The notes: a model not told the origin generated them from the letters alone. Shown: positions 33,272 through 41,987, counted from the stretch's first letter. The stretch is DNA of 61,124 nt from Acidobacteriota bacterium (GCA_003224085.1 QHYK01000070.1:1-61124); one strand, 5' to 3'. A program made the numbers and translations.

Positions 33272-35956
33272 ATGCGACCGGAGCATTGGCTATACACGAT
33301 TCCGCTACGGCTACGGACGTTGTTTCGCTGGGCGCAGGCGGACCAGGAATTGCACGACGAGCTGCGTGATCACCTCGAACGAAAAACCGAGGAATACGTC
33401 GCACAAGGGATGACGCAAGAACAGGCGCGCCGCCGCGCGCGAATCGACCTGGGTGGTATCGAGCAAACGAAAGAGAAATGTCGGGACACACGCCGCGTAA
33501 ATTGGATTCAAGACTTAATTCAGGATTTGCGATACGGTCTGCGCATGCTGCGGAAGAGGCCGGGCTTTACAGCGGTTGCAGTAGTCACGCTGGCGCTTGG
33601 AATCTCGGCCAACACGACCATCTTCAGCACGGTGAACGCCTTCTTTTTGCGGAAGCCGCCCATTCGCGATCCTGATCGCGTTGTGATCGTTAGCAGCGTC
33701 AGTCCCGAAAAGAATACCTATGCGCCGGATCGAATTCCCGTGTCAGCGCCCGATTATCTTGACTGGCGAGCTCAGGACAAGTCCTTCGACGGCGTGGCCG
33801 CGGCGGATTTCGAAGATTTCACAATAAGCGGCGGCACGGCGCCAGAGCGCGTGGCAGGCGCCAGGGTCTCGAGTAACTTTTTCGAGGTTTTGGGCGTTGG
33901 TCCTGCGATGGGGCGAACCTTCTTGCCCGAAGAGAACCAGTGGGGACGCGATCACTCGGTCATCTTGAGCGACGAGCTGTGGAAGGGACGGTTTGGCGGC
34001 GACCCGCGCGTGCTCGGCCACCTCGTTAAGATCAACGGTCAGAACCACACTGTTGCCGGGGTCATGCCCCGCCCCTTTCGCCTCTGGGACTTTGAGGCTC
34101 GACTTTGGATTCCGCTTACGTTTTCGCCAGACGATCTGCGTCCTCCGTCGCGGTCTACGAGGCTCCTTCGAGTTTTCGCGCGATTGAAACCCGGCACGGA
34201 CGAACGCAAGGCCACAGCGGAAATGCAGACCATCACGCAACGAATCGCCGAGGCGCATAAAGATACGAACAAAGGATGGGGCGCAAGCGTGATGTCTCTC
34301 CAGCGGTACAGCATTGCGGACTCGAACTCGGAAACGGCCACGGCATTTCTCATGGCCGCAGTGGGGTTCGTGCTGCTGATTGCTTGCACGAATTTGGCGA
34401 ACCTGATGCTCGCGCGCAATTCCATAAGGCAGCGCGAATTTATCATCCGGTCCGCGCTCGGGGCGGGGCGTTTTCGGCTCGCTCGCCAGCTTTTCACGGA
34501 ATGTTTGCTCCTTTCCATAGCCGGGGGAGTCCTGGGAATCCTTGGCGCATTTTGGGGAGTCCGCTTACTTCGCTCGCAACTCAATTGGAATGAAGGCGCG
34601 CTGGAGATGGCAAAAGAGATTTCTGTCGATAGTCGAGTGCTGATTTTCACGCTCGCCATCTCGCTTGGCGCTGGTATTTTGTTTGGGCTAGCGCCGGCGA
34701 TTCAGATTGCGCGGCAGGACGCCAGCTATGGCTTGCAGGAGGGCGGCCACGGGGGTACGGCAGCTCCCCGGCGGCTCCGTGTCCAACGCCTGCTCGTCAT
34801 CGGCCAGTTGGCTTTGTCGCTGTTTCTCTTAGTTGGCGCGGGGTTGTTTGTCGAAGGTTTCCTCGAAGAGATCCAAGCGAGCGTGGGTTTTAATTCGCAT
34901 AACTTGCTCACAGGAACCGTCTGGCTCCGCGACCTCCAATACCTCCAACCGCAGCGCCAGAGGCAATTCTTTGAAAATGTTCTGCAACGTCTCGCAAATC
35001 TCCCCGGAGTGCAGTCGGCGGCCGGAGCCACTGATCTTCCCTACAATTTCCCGGGCTATGTGCCCTTCACTGTCGAAGGGCATCCGGTGACGAAACCCGA
35101 CGACCAGCCAAAAAGTGGCTGGTTCACCGTCAGCCCCGGTCATTTTGCAACGTTGCAAGTCCCGCTGTTGCAAGGGCGCGAGTTTTTATCTTCGGATACA
35201 GCTGATGCGTCTCCCGTGGTGATCGTCAACGAGGCATTCGCGAGGCGCTTCTTTGGCGGGGAAAACCCAGTTGGACGCCACATCCGATTGGATCTTGGAG
35301 ACAGGAACCAGAACCGATGGAGCGAAGTCGTCGGTGTGGTGGGGAATGTGATGGAGTTCCTTGGGCAAGTTCAACCGCGGCCGCAAATCTTTGTTCCGTT
35401 CGCCGCGCATCCCAGCCAGTTGATGAGGTTCATAGTGCGAACGAGAACCGATCCCCTAAGCCTATCGGATTCCCTACGGCACGCCGTCTGGGCGGTTGAC
35501 CCCGACCAGGCCGTGACCGAGATACGAACAATGGACCGCGTAATCAGGGATTCCGGCGCAGGAGATGACGCGATGGCGCAGACCATGGGGGTCTTTGCCC
35601 TTCTCGGGCTGCTGATGGCGGCAGTCGGAATCTTCGGCGTGGTGTCTTATTTGGTTGAACAACGCACGCAGGAAATGGGGATTCGCTTGGCCTTGGGTGC
35701 GGAGCCGGCCGGAGTGCTGCGCCTGATGATTCGCAAAGGCATGGCGCTCGTTGGTGTTGGCACGGGGATCGGAATTCTCGTTTCTCTCGGGTTGCCAAAG
35801 CTCGCTGCGGCGGAATTTGAGAATTTCCATTTCCACAGCATATGGGTGCTGATCTTCGCACCGGTAGTAGTTGTCCTTACGGGGTTTGCCGCGTGCTATT
35901 TGCCCGCGCGCCGCGCCATGCGCGTCGATCCGATGGTCGCTCTCAGGTACGAGTGA
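33272..35956 (+). CDS. ADOP-family permease, array gene 14
   Basis: 894 residues from ATG 33272 (GTG 33254 also in frame but would overlap the previous stop and lacks homology). Prefix with MTQEQARRRARIDLGG and [17 protein letters not shown]. Class A domain 1 (GVMPRPFRLWDFEARLWIPL), FtsX 1 (IRQREFIIRSALGAGRFRLA), TM5 (LVIGQLALSLFLLVGAGLFV), domain 2, FtsX 2 (EQRTQEMGIRLALGAEPAGV). The last loop before the final TM is unusual: PKLAAAEFENFHFHSIWVLI in place of the LLFGV...DPLTF wording common to the array. Tail [16 protein letters not shown]. Intact. Confidence 0.95.
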   Translation: MRPEHWLYTIPLRLRTLFRWAQADQELHDELRDHLERKTEEYVAQGMTQEQARRRARIDLGGIEQTKEKCRDTRRVNWIQDLIQDLRYGLRMLRKRPGFTAVAVVTLALGISANTTIFSTVNAFFLRKPPIRDPDRVVIVSSVSPEKNTYAPDRIPVSAPDYLDWRAQDKSFDGVAAADFEDFTISGGTAPERVAGARVSSNFFEVLGVGPAMGRTFLPEENQWGRDHSVILSDELWKGRFGGDPRVLGHLVKINGQNHTVAGVMPRPFRLWDFEARLWIPLTFSPDDLRPPSRSTRLLRVFARLKPGTDERKATAEMQTITQRIAEAHKDTNKGWGASVMSLQRYSIADSNSETATAFLMAAVGFVLLIACTNLANLMLARNSIRQREFIIRSALGAGRFRLARQLFTECLLLSIAGGVLGILGAFWGVRLLRSQLNWNEGALEMAKEISVDSRVLIFTLAISLGAGILFGLAPAIQIARQDASYGLQEGGHGGTAAPRRLRVQRLLVIGQLALSLFLLVGAGLFVEGFLEEIQASVGFNSHNLLTGTVWLRDLQYLQPQRQRQFFENVLQRLANLPGVQSAAGATDLPYNFPGYVPFTVEGHPVTKPDDQPKSGWFTVSPGHFATLQVPLLQGREFLSSDTADASPVVIVNEAFARRFFGGENPVGRHIRLDLGDRNQNRWSEVVGVVGNVMEFLGQVQPRPQIFVPFAAHPSQLMRFIVRTRTDPLSLSDSLRHAVWAVDPDQAVTEIRTMDRVIRDSGAGDDAMAQTMGVFALLGLLMAAVGIFGVVSYLVEQRTQEMGIRLALGAEPAGVLRLMIRKGMALVGVGTGIGILVSLGLPKLAAAEFENFHFHSIWVLIFAPVVVVLTGFAACYLPARRAMRVDPMVALRYE

Positions 35957-35969
35957 AGGAGGGCCGGAA

Positions 35970-38747
35970 ATGCAACCGGAGCATTGGCTGTACACGATTC
36001 CGTTGCGGTTACGGTCGTTGTTTCGCTGGGGGCAGGCGGACCAGGAATTGGACGACGAGCTGCGCGACCACCTTGAAAGAAAAATCGAAGAATACGTGGC
36101 GCAAGGGATGAAGCAAGAGGAGGCGCGGCGGCGGGCGCGAATCGACCTGGGCGGTATCGAGCAGACCAAAGAGAAATGCCGCGACGCGCGCCACGTAAAT
36201 TGGATTCAGGACCTCGCACAGGATTTGCGCTTTGGTCTGCGCATGTTGCGCAAGTCCCCGGGGTTCACATGCGTCGCCGTCCTCATACTGGCTCTCGGTA
36301 TCGGCGCCAACACGGCTATCTTCAGCCTGATTAACGCCATCATGCTCCGCTCCCTGCCTGTTCACGCTCCTGAGCAGCTCGTTTTTCTGAAATGGAGTGC
36401 GCGTCGAAGCCCTCACACGCACCTCTATTACTCGTGGGCTGGTTGTCCAGGAGATACGGTATTTTCGAGCACGGGTGCAGGTAGTTGTTCGTTTTCGTAT
36501 CCGGTGTATGAACAAATCCGCGAAAATAAGAATGTGTTTTCCGATGCTTTTGCCTTTGTACCTGCCTCGGGCTTGTCTGACATAACAGTGAATGGTCAGA
36601 CGGCCCAGGCGCGGGGAGATTTGGTCTCCGGAAATATCTTTTCCACGCTCGGCGTGGGGGCCGCAGCCGGGCGAACGCTGGTTCCGCTTGATGATGTCAC
36701 GGGCGCCGCGCCTGTCGTCGTCTTCAGCTATGCGTATTGGCAAAGCCGATTTGGCAGTGACAGCGCGATTGTGGGGAAAACAATTCTCCTGAATGGCCTC
36801 CCGTTTACGGTCGCAGGCGTGGCGGCACCGGGCTTCGCGGGGCTGGACATAGGCGTGCCCCGCCAATTCTGGGTCCCACTTTCCTCGCGGTACCAGTTCG
36901 ACCAGCGCTTTCCCAAAGAAAAGGAAACGGACGGCGGTTCGCTGTGGGTCCAAATGGGGGCCCGCCTGAAGCCCGGTGCCAGCATCAGCGAGGCGGAAGC
37001 AGCGCTTAACACAATATTCCTCCGAAGCGTGACCAGCGGTCCCGCGGCGCTCTTTAAGCTAGAGGACGAACCACACATCGAATTGCCCAGCGCAACGCGC
37101 GGCCTCCCCACGTTGCGTCAGAACTTCTCAAAGCCGCTTTTCGTGCTGATGAGCGCTGTGTGCATGATTCTGTTGATTGCTTGCACAAACGTGGCAGGAC
37201 TTATGCTGGCCCGATCCGTGGCGCGCCAAAAAGAGATCTCGGTGCGCGTCGCTCTAGGTGCGGAGCGCTGGCGAATTGTTCGCCAGTTCTTGACGGAAAG
37301 CCTGATGCTGGCCGCAGCCGGCGGTGCACTGGGAATCTTATTCGCCTATTGGGGAGCGAGTTCTTTGTCGGGGTTTTTTTCCGCTAACGGCTACGGAGCC
37401 TTCGCGATTAACATCAGCCCCGACCTGCGCATCCTTGCCTTCGCGCTGGCAATTTCTTGCCTGGTCGGACTTTTGTCGGGCCTTGCGCCCGCGCTTCGAG
37501 GGACGCGATTCGACCTGATACCGGCACTCAAGGAAAGTGATACTGGCGTTTCTTGCTCAGCCGCAACAAGTGGGCGGCGGCTCAGTGTTGGCAGTGGACT
37601 TGTTGTCGCGCAGGTTGCGCTTTCCATTCTTTTGCTCTCTGCCGCGGGATTACTGGTACGAACTCTCGTAAATCTCGAAACCATGAAAGGCGGGTTCGAT
37701 GCACGTAATGTTCTGCTCTTTGACATGGACGCTACCCTAAGCGATTACAAGGGGCCGAAGCTACAACGCCTCTATCGGGATCTCCAAAGGCAGTTTGCCG
37801 CTCTTCCGGGCGTTACTTCCGCTAGTTATTCCATGACGCCGCTGCTTAGTGGTGCTCGGAGCAGCACGGGTTTGCAGATTCCGGATGCAGCTGACAAATC
37901 CGCAGTTAACGTAGACGAGCTTCCAGTGGGACCTGATTTCTTCGAGACTATGCGTATTCCGTTTCTCACTGGCCGGGCGTTTACTCCCGCGGAGTTCGAA
38001 TCATCCGCCCAGCCTCAACCCATCGTCGTCAATCAAACCTTTACTCGCCGGTTCTTTGGAAATGGAAACCCACTTGGCCGGGCAGTCTCGGAGCCTGACC
38101 ATCATGGGGAAACCCCGCAATACAAGATTGTAGGCGTCGTCGGCGACGCGAAATACGACAGCCTGCGCAGGGATGTTGCTCCCACGGCATACCTTCCGAT
38201 CGGATATGCAGGAGGATCGTTCGAAATCCGTACGGCGATGAACCCTAAGGTGCTGATTCCAGCGGCCCGCGAAGTCTTGAACAAAACCGACAAGAATCTC
38301 TTTCTACTCAACGCGAAGACGCAAGTCGAGCAGATCGATGAAAGCCTTTTTCAGGAACGGCTGCTTGCCAGTCTTTCGAGTCTGTTTGCGGTTCTCACTC
38401 TCACGCTCGCGTGCATTGGACTCTATGGATTGCTGTCTTACGAAGTTACGCGCCGCACGCATGAAATCGGTGTCCGCGTGGCTCTGGGGGCCCATCATCG
38501 CGACGTTCTGCGCCTCGTCGTCGCCAAAGGGGCGGGTCTCGTCGCCGCTGGCTCGGTTGCCGGGATGGCCACAGCCCTCGGTGTGACTCGTTATGTGGAG
38601 AGTTTCCTCTACGGGGTCAAGCCAATCGATCCATGGACTTTTGCCGGTGTAGTGATCTTGCTCTTCGCTGTGGCTCTTGCGGCTTGTTACATCCCGGCCC
38701 GGCGGGCGATGCGTGTCGATCCGATGGTCGCTTTGAGATACGAATAA
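35970..38747 (+). CDS. ADOP-family permease, array gene 15 (last)
   Basis: 925 residues, the longest copy. ATG 35970 follows GGAGGG by 5-8 nt; upstream in-frame starts exist but overlap gene 14. Start is MQPEHW, the only Gln at position 2. Prefix variants EYVAQGMKQEEARRRARIDL and [17 protein letters not shown]; the ARRRAR and AQDL variants recall gene 2 at the other end of the array. Class B domain 1 (GVAAPGFAGLDIGVPRQFWV) with Cys-containing loops (WAGCPGDTV, GAGSCSFSYP) that could form a periplasmic disulphide. FtsX 1: ARQKEISVRVALGAERWRIV; TM5: LVVAQVALSILLLSAAGLLV; FtsX 2: TRRTHEIGVRVALGAHHRDV; tail [16 protein letters not shown], stop TAA. After it the array ends and composition and gene size change at once. 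Confidence 0.95.
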   Translation: MQPEHWLYTIPLRLRSLFRWGQADQELDDELRDHLERKIEEYVAQGMKQEEARRRARIDLGGIEQTKEKCRDARHVNWIQDLAQDLRFGLRMLRKSPGFTCVAVLILALGIGANTAIFSLINAIMLRSLPVHAPEQLVFLKWSARRSPHTHLYYSWAGCPGDTVFSSTGAGSCSFSYPVYEQIRENKNVFSDAFAFVPASGLSDITVNGQTAQARGDLVSGNIFSTLGVGAAAGRTLVPLDDVTGAAPVVVFSYAYWQSRFGSDSAIVGKTILLNGLPFTVAGVAAPGFAGLDIGVPRQFWVPLSSRYQFDQRFPKEKETDGGSLWVQMGARLKPGASISEAEAALNTIFLRSVTSGPAALFKLEDEPHIELPSATRGLPTLRQNFSKPLFVLMSAVCMILLIACTNVAGLMLARSVARQKEISVRVALGAERWRIVRQFLTESLMLAAAGGALGILFAYWGASSLSGFFSANGYGAFAINISPDLRILAFALAISCLVGLLSGLAPALRGTRFDLIPALKESDTGVSCSAATSGRRLSVGSGLVVAQVALSILLLSAAGLLVRTLVNLETMKGGFDARNVLLFDMDATLSDYKGPKLQRLYRDLQRQFAALPGVTSASYSMTPLLSGARSSTGLQIPDAADKSAVNVDELPVGPDFFETMRIPFLTGRAFTPAEFESSAQPQPIVVNQTFTRRFFGNGNPLGRAVSEPDHHGETPQYKIVGVVGDAKYDSLRRDVAPTAYLPIGYAGGSFEIRTAMNPKVLIPAAREVLNKTDKNLFLLNAKTQVEQIDESLFQERLLASLSSLFAVLTLTLACIGLYGLLSYEVTRRTHEIGVRVALGAHHRDVLRLVVAKGAGLVAAGSVAGMATALGVTRYVESFLYGVKPIDPWTFAGVVILLFAVALAACYIPARRAMRVDPMVALRYE

Positions 38748-38895
38748 TTCACCCAACGTTTTAATCCCACAATCCCTTTCGACTCACAACCGCTGACAAC
38801 TGGAACTGTCATTAGCCGGTTCCGGTAGCAGACACGCTCCCACTCTCTCTCCTCTCACGATCTCAGCCTTAACCCACAACTCCGGAGCAACACCC

Positions 38896-39234
38896 ATGCG
38901 AACGAACACGCAGGAGGCAGTTTTGTCTGCCTACATCGCGTCAATCGGAAAATGCACGCCGCGCGAAGCTGCTCAGAACGCCGCCGAACTTTGCAGACTT
39001 GCGAACTCGCTCAATCGCTTGAACGAGATCGCCTGCAATAGCGGCCTGACGGAGCGGCAAGAGCGACGGAAGCAAAACCTACAAACCCGGATCAAGGCCG
39101 TGCTGGAACGCGCGGGCTTGGTCCTCAACCACTTCAACAGCGATCCGCGAGGCTACGCCGTGTACTTCGATCTGCCGGATGGCTCCTACAACAGCTTCGG
39201 CGGACGGGAATGCGGCTACGGCATCGGGAGGTGA
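38896..39234 (+). CDS. Hypothetical protein, 112 residues, in integrase-linked region
   Basis: Unrecognised small soluble protein. The first two thirds are Ala/Glu/Arg-rich and helical by appearance (AAQNAAELCRLANSLNRLNE, then LTERQERRKQNLQTRIKAVL); the C-terminal part is Gly/Tyr-rich (YFDLPDGSYNSFGGRECGYG). No signal peptide or membrane segment. The start ATG 38896 is preceded by CCGGAGCA, a modest ribosome site. It is the first gene after the permease array and lies 4 nt upstream of the next small gene, so the two are probably co-translated. The 148 nt between the array and this gene hold no promoter I can defend. Size and place suit a cargo or accessory gene of an integrated element; no function can be named. 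Confidence 0.7.
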   Translation: MRTNTQEAVLSAYIASIGKCTPREAAQNAAELCRLANSLNRLNEIACNSGLTERQERRKQNLQTRIKAVLERAGLVLNHFNSDPRGYAVYFDLPDGSYNSFGGRECGYGIGR

Positions 39235-39238
39235 AACC

Positions 39239-39475
39239 ATGTACGACCACGTAGTAACCATCAACAACACGCACTGGCCTGCGTACTGGAAACCAGGCGC
39301 AACTTTGGTTGATCTGCGGATGTTCGATCCGAACGCCCGTAGCGCCAAGCCGCGACTGATCTTCCGGCCCGAGAAACTGCGCGAGTTGGGAATACCAGCC
39401 GCGCTTATCGAGGCCGCGGCAAAATCCGATCCGCAGGGATTCCTGCTATTCGACGACCTGCCGAATCAGACGTAG
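39239..39475 (+). CDS. Hypothetical protein, 78 residues
   Basis: Begins at ATG 39239 with GGGAGGTG just upstream, overlapping the stop region of the preceding gene; the longer in-frame start at 39179 lies inside that gene and is rejected. The protein begins MYDHVVTINNTHWPAYWKPG and ends LLFDDLPNQT; it is compact, with no membrane segment or recognised motif. The stretch PRLIFRPEKLRELGIPAALI looks like a short amphipathic helix. Tight coupling to the 112-residue gene suggests that they act together. Unknown function. Confidence 0.65.
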   Translation: MYDHVVTINNTHWPAYWKPGATLVDLRMFDPNARSAKPRLIFRPEKLRELGIPAALIEAAAKSDPQGFLLFDDLPNQT

Positions 39476-39571
39476 CAAGCGAGCGGCCACGCTGACCAGG
39501 CCACAACCATAACTTAATTCCTGCCAGCTCAATCACACAAACCCACAAAACCCAAAAACTGGAGGTGCCCC

Positions 39572-39766
39572 ATGGCAAGTGAAGGAAACGGCTTCACGCA
39601 TTACCTCGTATCGAAGGAAGTCGTTCTCAGCAAGGCCTGCGTTATCGAGAAAGGCAACGATTGGATCTCCCTTGCATTCATCAAGCTCGGAATTGACAGG
39701 CCGGAAGCCGTAATCGACCGTGCCTTCGTTGAGAACCACGCTCTCATCCCCAAAACCGCGAACTAA
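39572..39766 (+). CDS. Hypothetical protein, 64 residues
   Basis: ATG 39572 has a good ribosome site (CTGGAGGTG, 5-6 nt away). The product starts MASEGNGFTHYLVSKEVVLS and ends VENHALIPKTAN; it is acidic to neutral, soluble and without a recognised motif. It is separated by 96 nt from the previous small gene. The strong ribosome site and clean codon use make it likely real despite its size. No function can be given. Confidence 0.55.
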   Translation: MASEGNGFTHYLVSKEVVLSKACVIEKGNDWISLAFIKLGIDRPEAVIDRAFVENHALIPKTAN

Positions 39767-39786
39767 CTTCGCTCCATTTCGGCGGA

Positions 39787-40008
39787 TTGGGACAGACAAG
39801 TGTTTCGCGGAATGCCTGCTCGACACGCTCACCCGCGCACTGGAGACCCGAAGTGACAGAAGTGACAGATGGGAATCCCGTTTGCAGCAATCGATACGAA
39901 CGAAAATACTTCAGCCGCCTGACCGAAAAAGCTCTGCTTCTTCGCGTCGGTCGCGGTCGCTACAAACTTTATCACCCACTCTTCCGGCTCTTTCTACAGG
40001 AAGGATGA
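39787..40008 (+). CDS. Short ORF, possible C-terminal remnant of a winged-helix protein
   Basis: The last half (KYFSRLTEKALLLRVGRGRY followed by KLYHPLFRLFLQEG) resembles the end of winged-helix domains in which a basic wing is followed by an 'YHPLFR-x-F' helix. The first half has a low-complexity stretch (EVTEVTDG from repeated GAAGTGACAGA) and no clear ribosome site, so the piece may be the end of a larger gene that has decayed. No partner frame with a convincing N-terminus is visible upstream. Low certainty. Confidence 0.3.
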   Translation: MGQTSVSRNACSTRSPAHWRPEVTEVTDGNPVCSNRYERKYFSRLTEKALLLRVGRGRYKLYHPLFRLFLQEG

Positions 40009-40095
40009 TCCGGCACGCACCAACTAGAGCAAGGGAACGCAATCGCTGCCGCAGGCCGTTATGAGCAAGCAGGAAACGATTAGGAGGTTTTCAAC

Positions 40096-40429
40096 ATGAA
40101 AGACGCTATCCAGCACGTCGAGCCAGACTCCGCAGCCACAGTTGACACACGCGAAGAGATATTAACCGCGAAGGAGGTTGCACAAAACATTGAAGCCAGC
40201 AGGAGGGGTGTACGCCCACGCGGATGAATTAGGCGGCTACCGCGTCAGCAGGCGCCTTTGGTTCCGATGGCAGCGCACCCAGAAGGCACGGGGCGCGAAG
40301 AACCCAAGCGAACACAAAAATAGGCGCAGCGCAAACGAAAACGAGAGCCATCAGCGCCATTCCCTTTCGTTAACCACAGGGCGGAATCCATTCCCTTATC
40401 CCTTCCGCCCCTTACCCATTTCCCGTTAG
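40096..40429 (+). pseudogene. Excisionase-type HTH protein gene with +1 frameshift
   Basis: ATG 40096 follows AGGAGG by 7 nt and encodes MKDAIQHVEPDSAAT... then EEILTAKEVAQNIEASRR, the opening of a MerR/excisionase-like helix-turn-helix, but the zero frame stops at 40227. In the +1 frame the domain continues: VYAHADELGGYRVSRRLWFR, i.e. the wing and the W-R-F-R-like ending of excisionase HTH domains, and stays open to 40429. Removing one G from GGGG (40205-40208) restores an uninterrupted protein of about 110 residues. The slip site is AGG AGG GGT, two tandem AGG codons. Excisionases of this kind steer tyrosine recombinases; the recombinase gene follows at once. Either a decayed gene, an assembly error, or, less likely, programmed frameshifting. 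Confidence 0.6.
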
Positions 40430-40492
40430 CCATTCGTGATTTCCATTCCCATTTTCCTTTCCACTCCCATTTCACGTCAGGAGAACAGCACC

Positions 40493-41879
40493 TTGGCGCT
40501 GAATGAAAACAAGCGGATTCAGGATTTTCCAGCCTCCGTGAGCGGACCAATGCAACACCCATTGCATTTATCTGCGAGCGATATTATGGTCGACTCAGCG
40601 ACACCAGCGAAGCGGAAACGAGGAAAATCGTTGTCACGCCGAACTGGTCAAGATGGTCATATCGAGAAGTCAGGAAGGTGGTACGTAGTGCGCTACTGGA
40701 AGGACATCGCTGGTCAGGAAAAGCGACAGCATGTGCGCGAGCGCATCTGTCCGATTTCCGGGCCGGGTAGTCTCTCCAGAAGCGAACGAAAGAGAAAAGC
40801 TAAGGAAATTATTCAATCGAGCGGAGTGGACACAGCCGAGCATTTCACCACCGTGGTAAAACCCAACCCGACAGGCGTCTTATTTCGCGACCAAGCCGAA
40901 GTCTGGCTGCAAAACAGCCAGAATCGCAAGCGCAACCCGATTGGGAACAGTTATGCGGTAACGATTCAGGGAGCACTCGACAAGTGGATTCTCCCTGTTA
41001 TCGGTGACGTCCCTCTCGGGAGCGTGGACAATCTCACCGTCAAGCCCCTCATCGACAAGATGTCAGCAGCAGGTCTGTCGGCTCGAACCATCAGCAAATA
41101 TGTTGAGTTCGTCCAGCAGACCGTGGCGTCGTTGAAGGGCGTCAACGGCGAGCCTGTTCACAAGAGAGTCTGGGATGCCGAAACGATGGACCTTCCCGTT
41201 GTGGAGCATTCGAAGCAGAAGCGTCCATCGCTTAAGGCAGACCCGATTTCGGAACTCATTCGAGGGAGCAGCTGCCAAGAACAAGCACTTTACGTTCTGC
41301 TCGCAGCCACCGGAATGAGAATATCGGAAGCTCTCGCGCTTGAGACAAAACACTTCATAAACAACGGACGCACTATCATGGTCGAACAACAGGTCGAAAA
41401 GGACACCCCGCGCATTGTTCTTCACCTCAAGACGAATGCCGCGAAGCGAGAAATCGACCTACATCCCGACATCGCAGAGTACTTGCGAAAATACATAACC
41501 GGAAGGACGGGGTTGCTGTTTTCACACAGCAAATGGGACGCCCTATCTTCACAACAAACTGGAAGGCCGCTGGCTCACTCCCAGACTCATAAAAATGGGG
41601 CTGGAGCAGAAAGGCATGGGCTGGCATGCATTCAAGCGATTCCGCAAAACATGGTTGCGTGGACAACGCTGTCTGGAGGACATCAATAACTTCTGGATGG
41701 CTCACCGTCCGCAAACCATGTCAGAACTGTACTCGCATCTTCACGAAGAATTGCAGTTACGGCTCGATGAAGCTGAGCGGGTCGGTTACGGATTCGTTCT
41801 TCCGGCGTCCAAAGATGTCTCTGTTGTACCGATTGTCCCGAAATCACAGCAAAAAAATGGAGCAGAAGTTGCAGCGTAA
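40493..41879 (+). pseudogene. Tyrosine recombinase/integrase, frameshifted
   Basis: Phage-type integrase. The most likely start is TTG 40493, with CAGGAGA 8 nt upstream; GTG 40436 has no ribosome site. An N-terminal core-binding region (VWLQNSQNRKRNP to NGEPVHKRVWD) precedes the catalytic domain with box I Arg in ATGMRISEALAL. Frame 1 leaves the family at LRKYITGRTGLLF; the next frame continues FHTANGTPYLHNKLEGRWLT, then GWHAFKRFRKTW, MAHRPQT and the nucleophile Tyr in SELYSHLHEE. Removing one T from TTTT (41519-41522) joins the two. The box II motif is H-A-F-K where the family has H-x-x-R, so a catalytic Arg may also be lost. The gene ends 32 bp before tRNA-Ala. Site-specific integration at that tRNA is likely; present activity is doubtful. 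Confidence 0.85.
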
Positions 41880-41911
41880 GTGCCGTAGAATGTTAGTAGT
41901 GCCATAGAAGT

Positions 41912-41987
41912 GGGCGTGTAGCTCAGCTGGGAGAGCACCTGCTTTGCAAGCAGGGGGTCAGGGGTTCAAATCCCCTCACGTCCACCA
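41912..41987 (+). tRNA. tRNA-Ala(TGC)
   Basis: 76-nt tRNA with all arms: acceptor GGGCGTG pairing with CACGTCC, D arm GTAGCTCAGCTGGGAGAGCA, anticodon arm CCTGC-TTTGCAA-GCAGG (anticodon TGC), T arm AGGGG-TTCAAAT-CCCCT, discriminator A and an encoded CCA at 41985-41987. The acceptor holds the G3-U70 wobble pair, the known identity element of alanine tRNAs. It stands alone, without rRNA genes next to it, immediately after an integrase gene, so it is probably an attachment site as well as a working tRNA. Confidence 0.97.

Larger units (their letters stand above)
1..38747 (+). repeat. Tandem ADOP gene array with conserved junctions
   Basis: Fifteen homologous 2.6-2.8 kb units in direct orientation. 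Each junction is nearly the same: the codons for [11 protein letters not shown], stop, an 11-16 nt spacer carrying GGAGG/GAGGG, ATG, then the codons for [16 protein letters not shown]. The conserved DNA runs from about 60 bp before each stop to about 280-300 bp after each start, so every variable centre is bracketed by direct repeats of some 350 bp. The spacer before gene 11 (25084-25200) is the single exception; I see no promoter or gene in it. No transcription terminator is visible at any junction, which is consistent with one long transcript and translational coupling. Confidence 0.9.

Noticed and set aside
1-38747. Canonical macB macrolide exporter genes
   Set aside because: The proteins are duplicated permeases of about 880-925 residues without the N-terminal ATPase domain of MacB and without a MacA partner, so the symbol macB is not given.
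38748-38895. Attachment-site copy of the tRNA-Ala 3' end at the array border
   Set aside because: I looked for CAAATCCCCTCACGTCCACC-like sequence here and elsewhere and found no convincing match.
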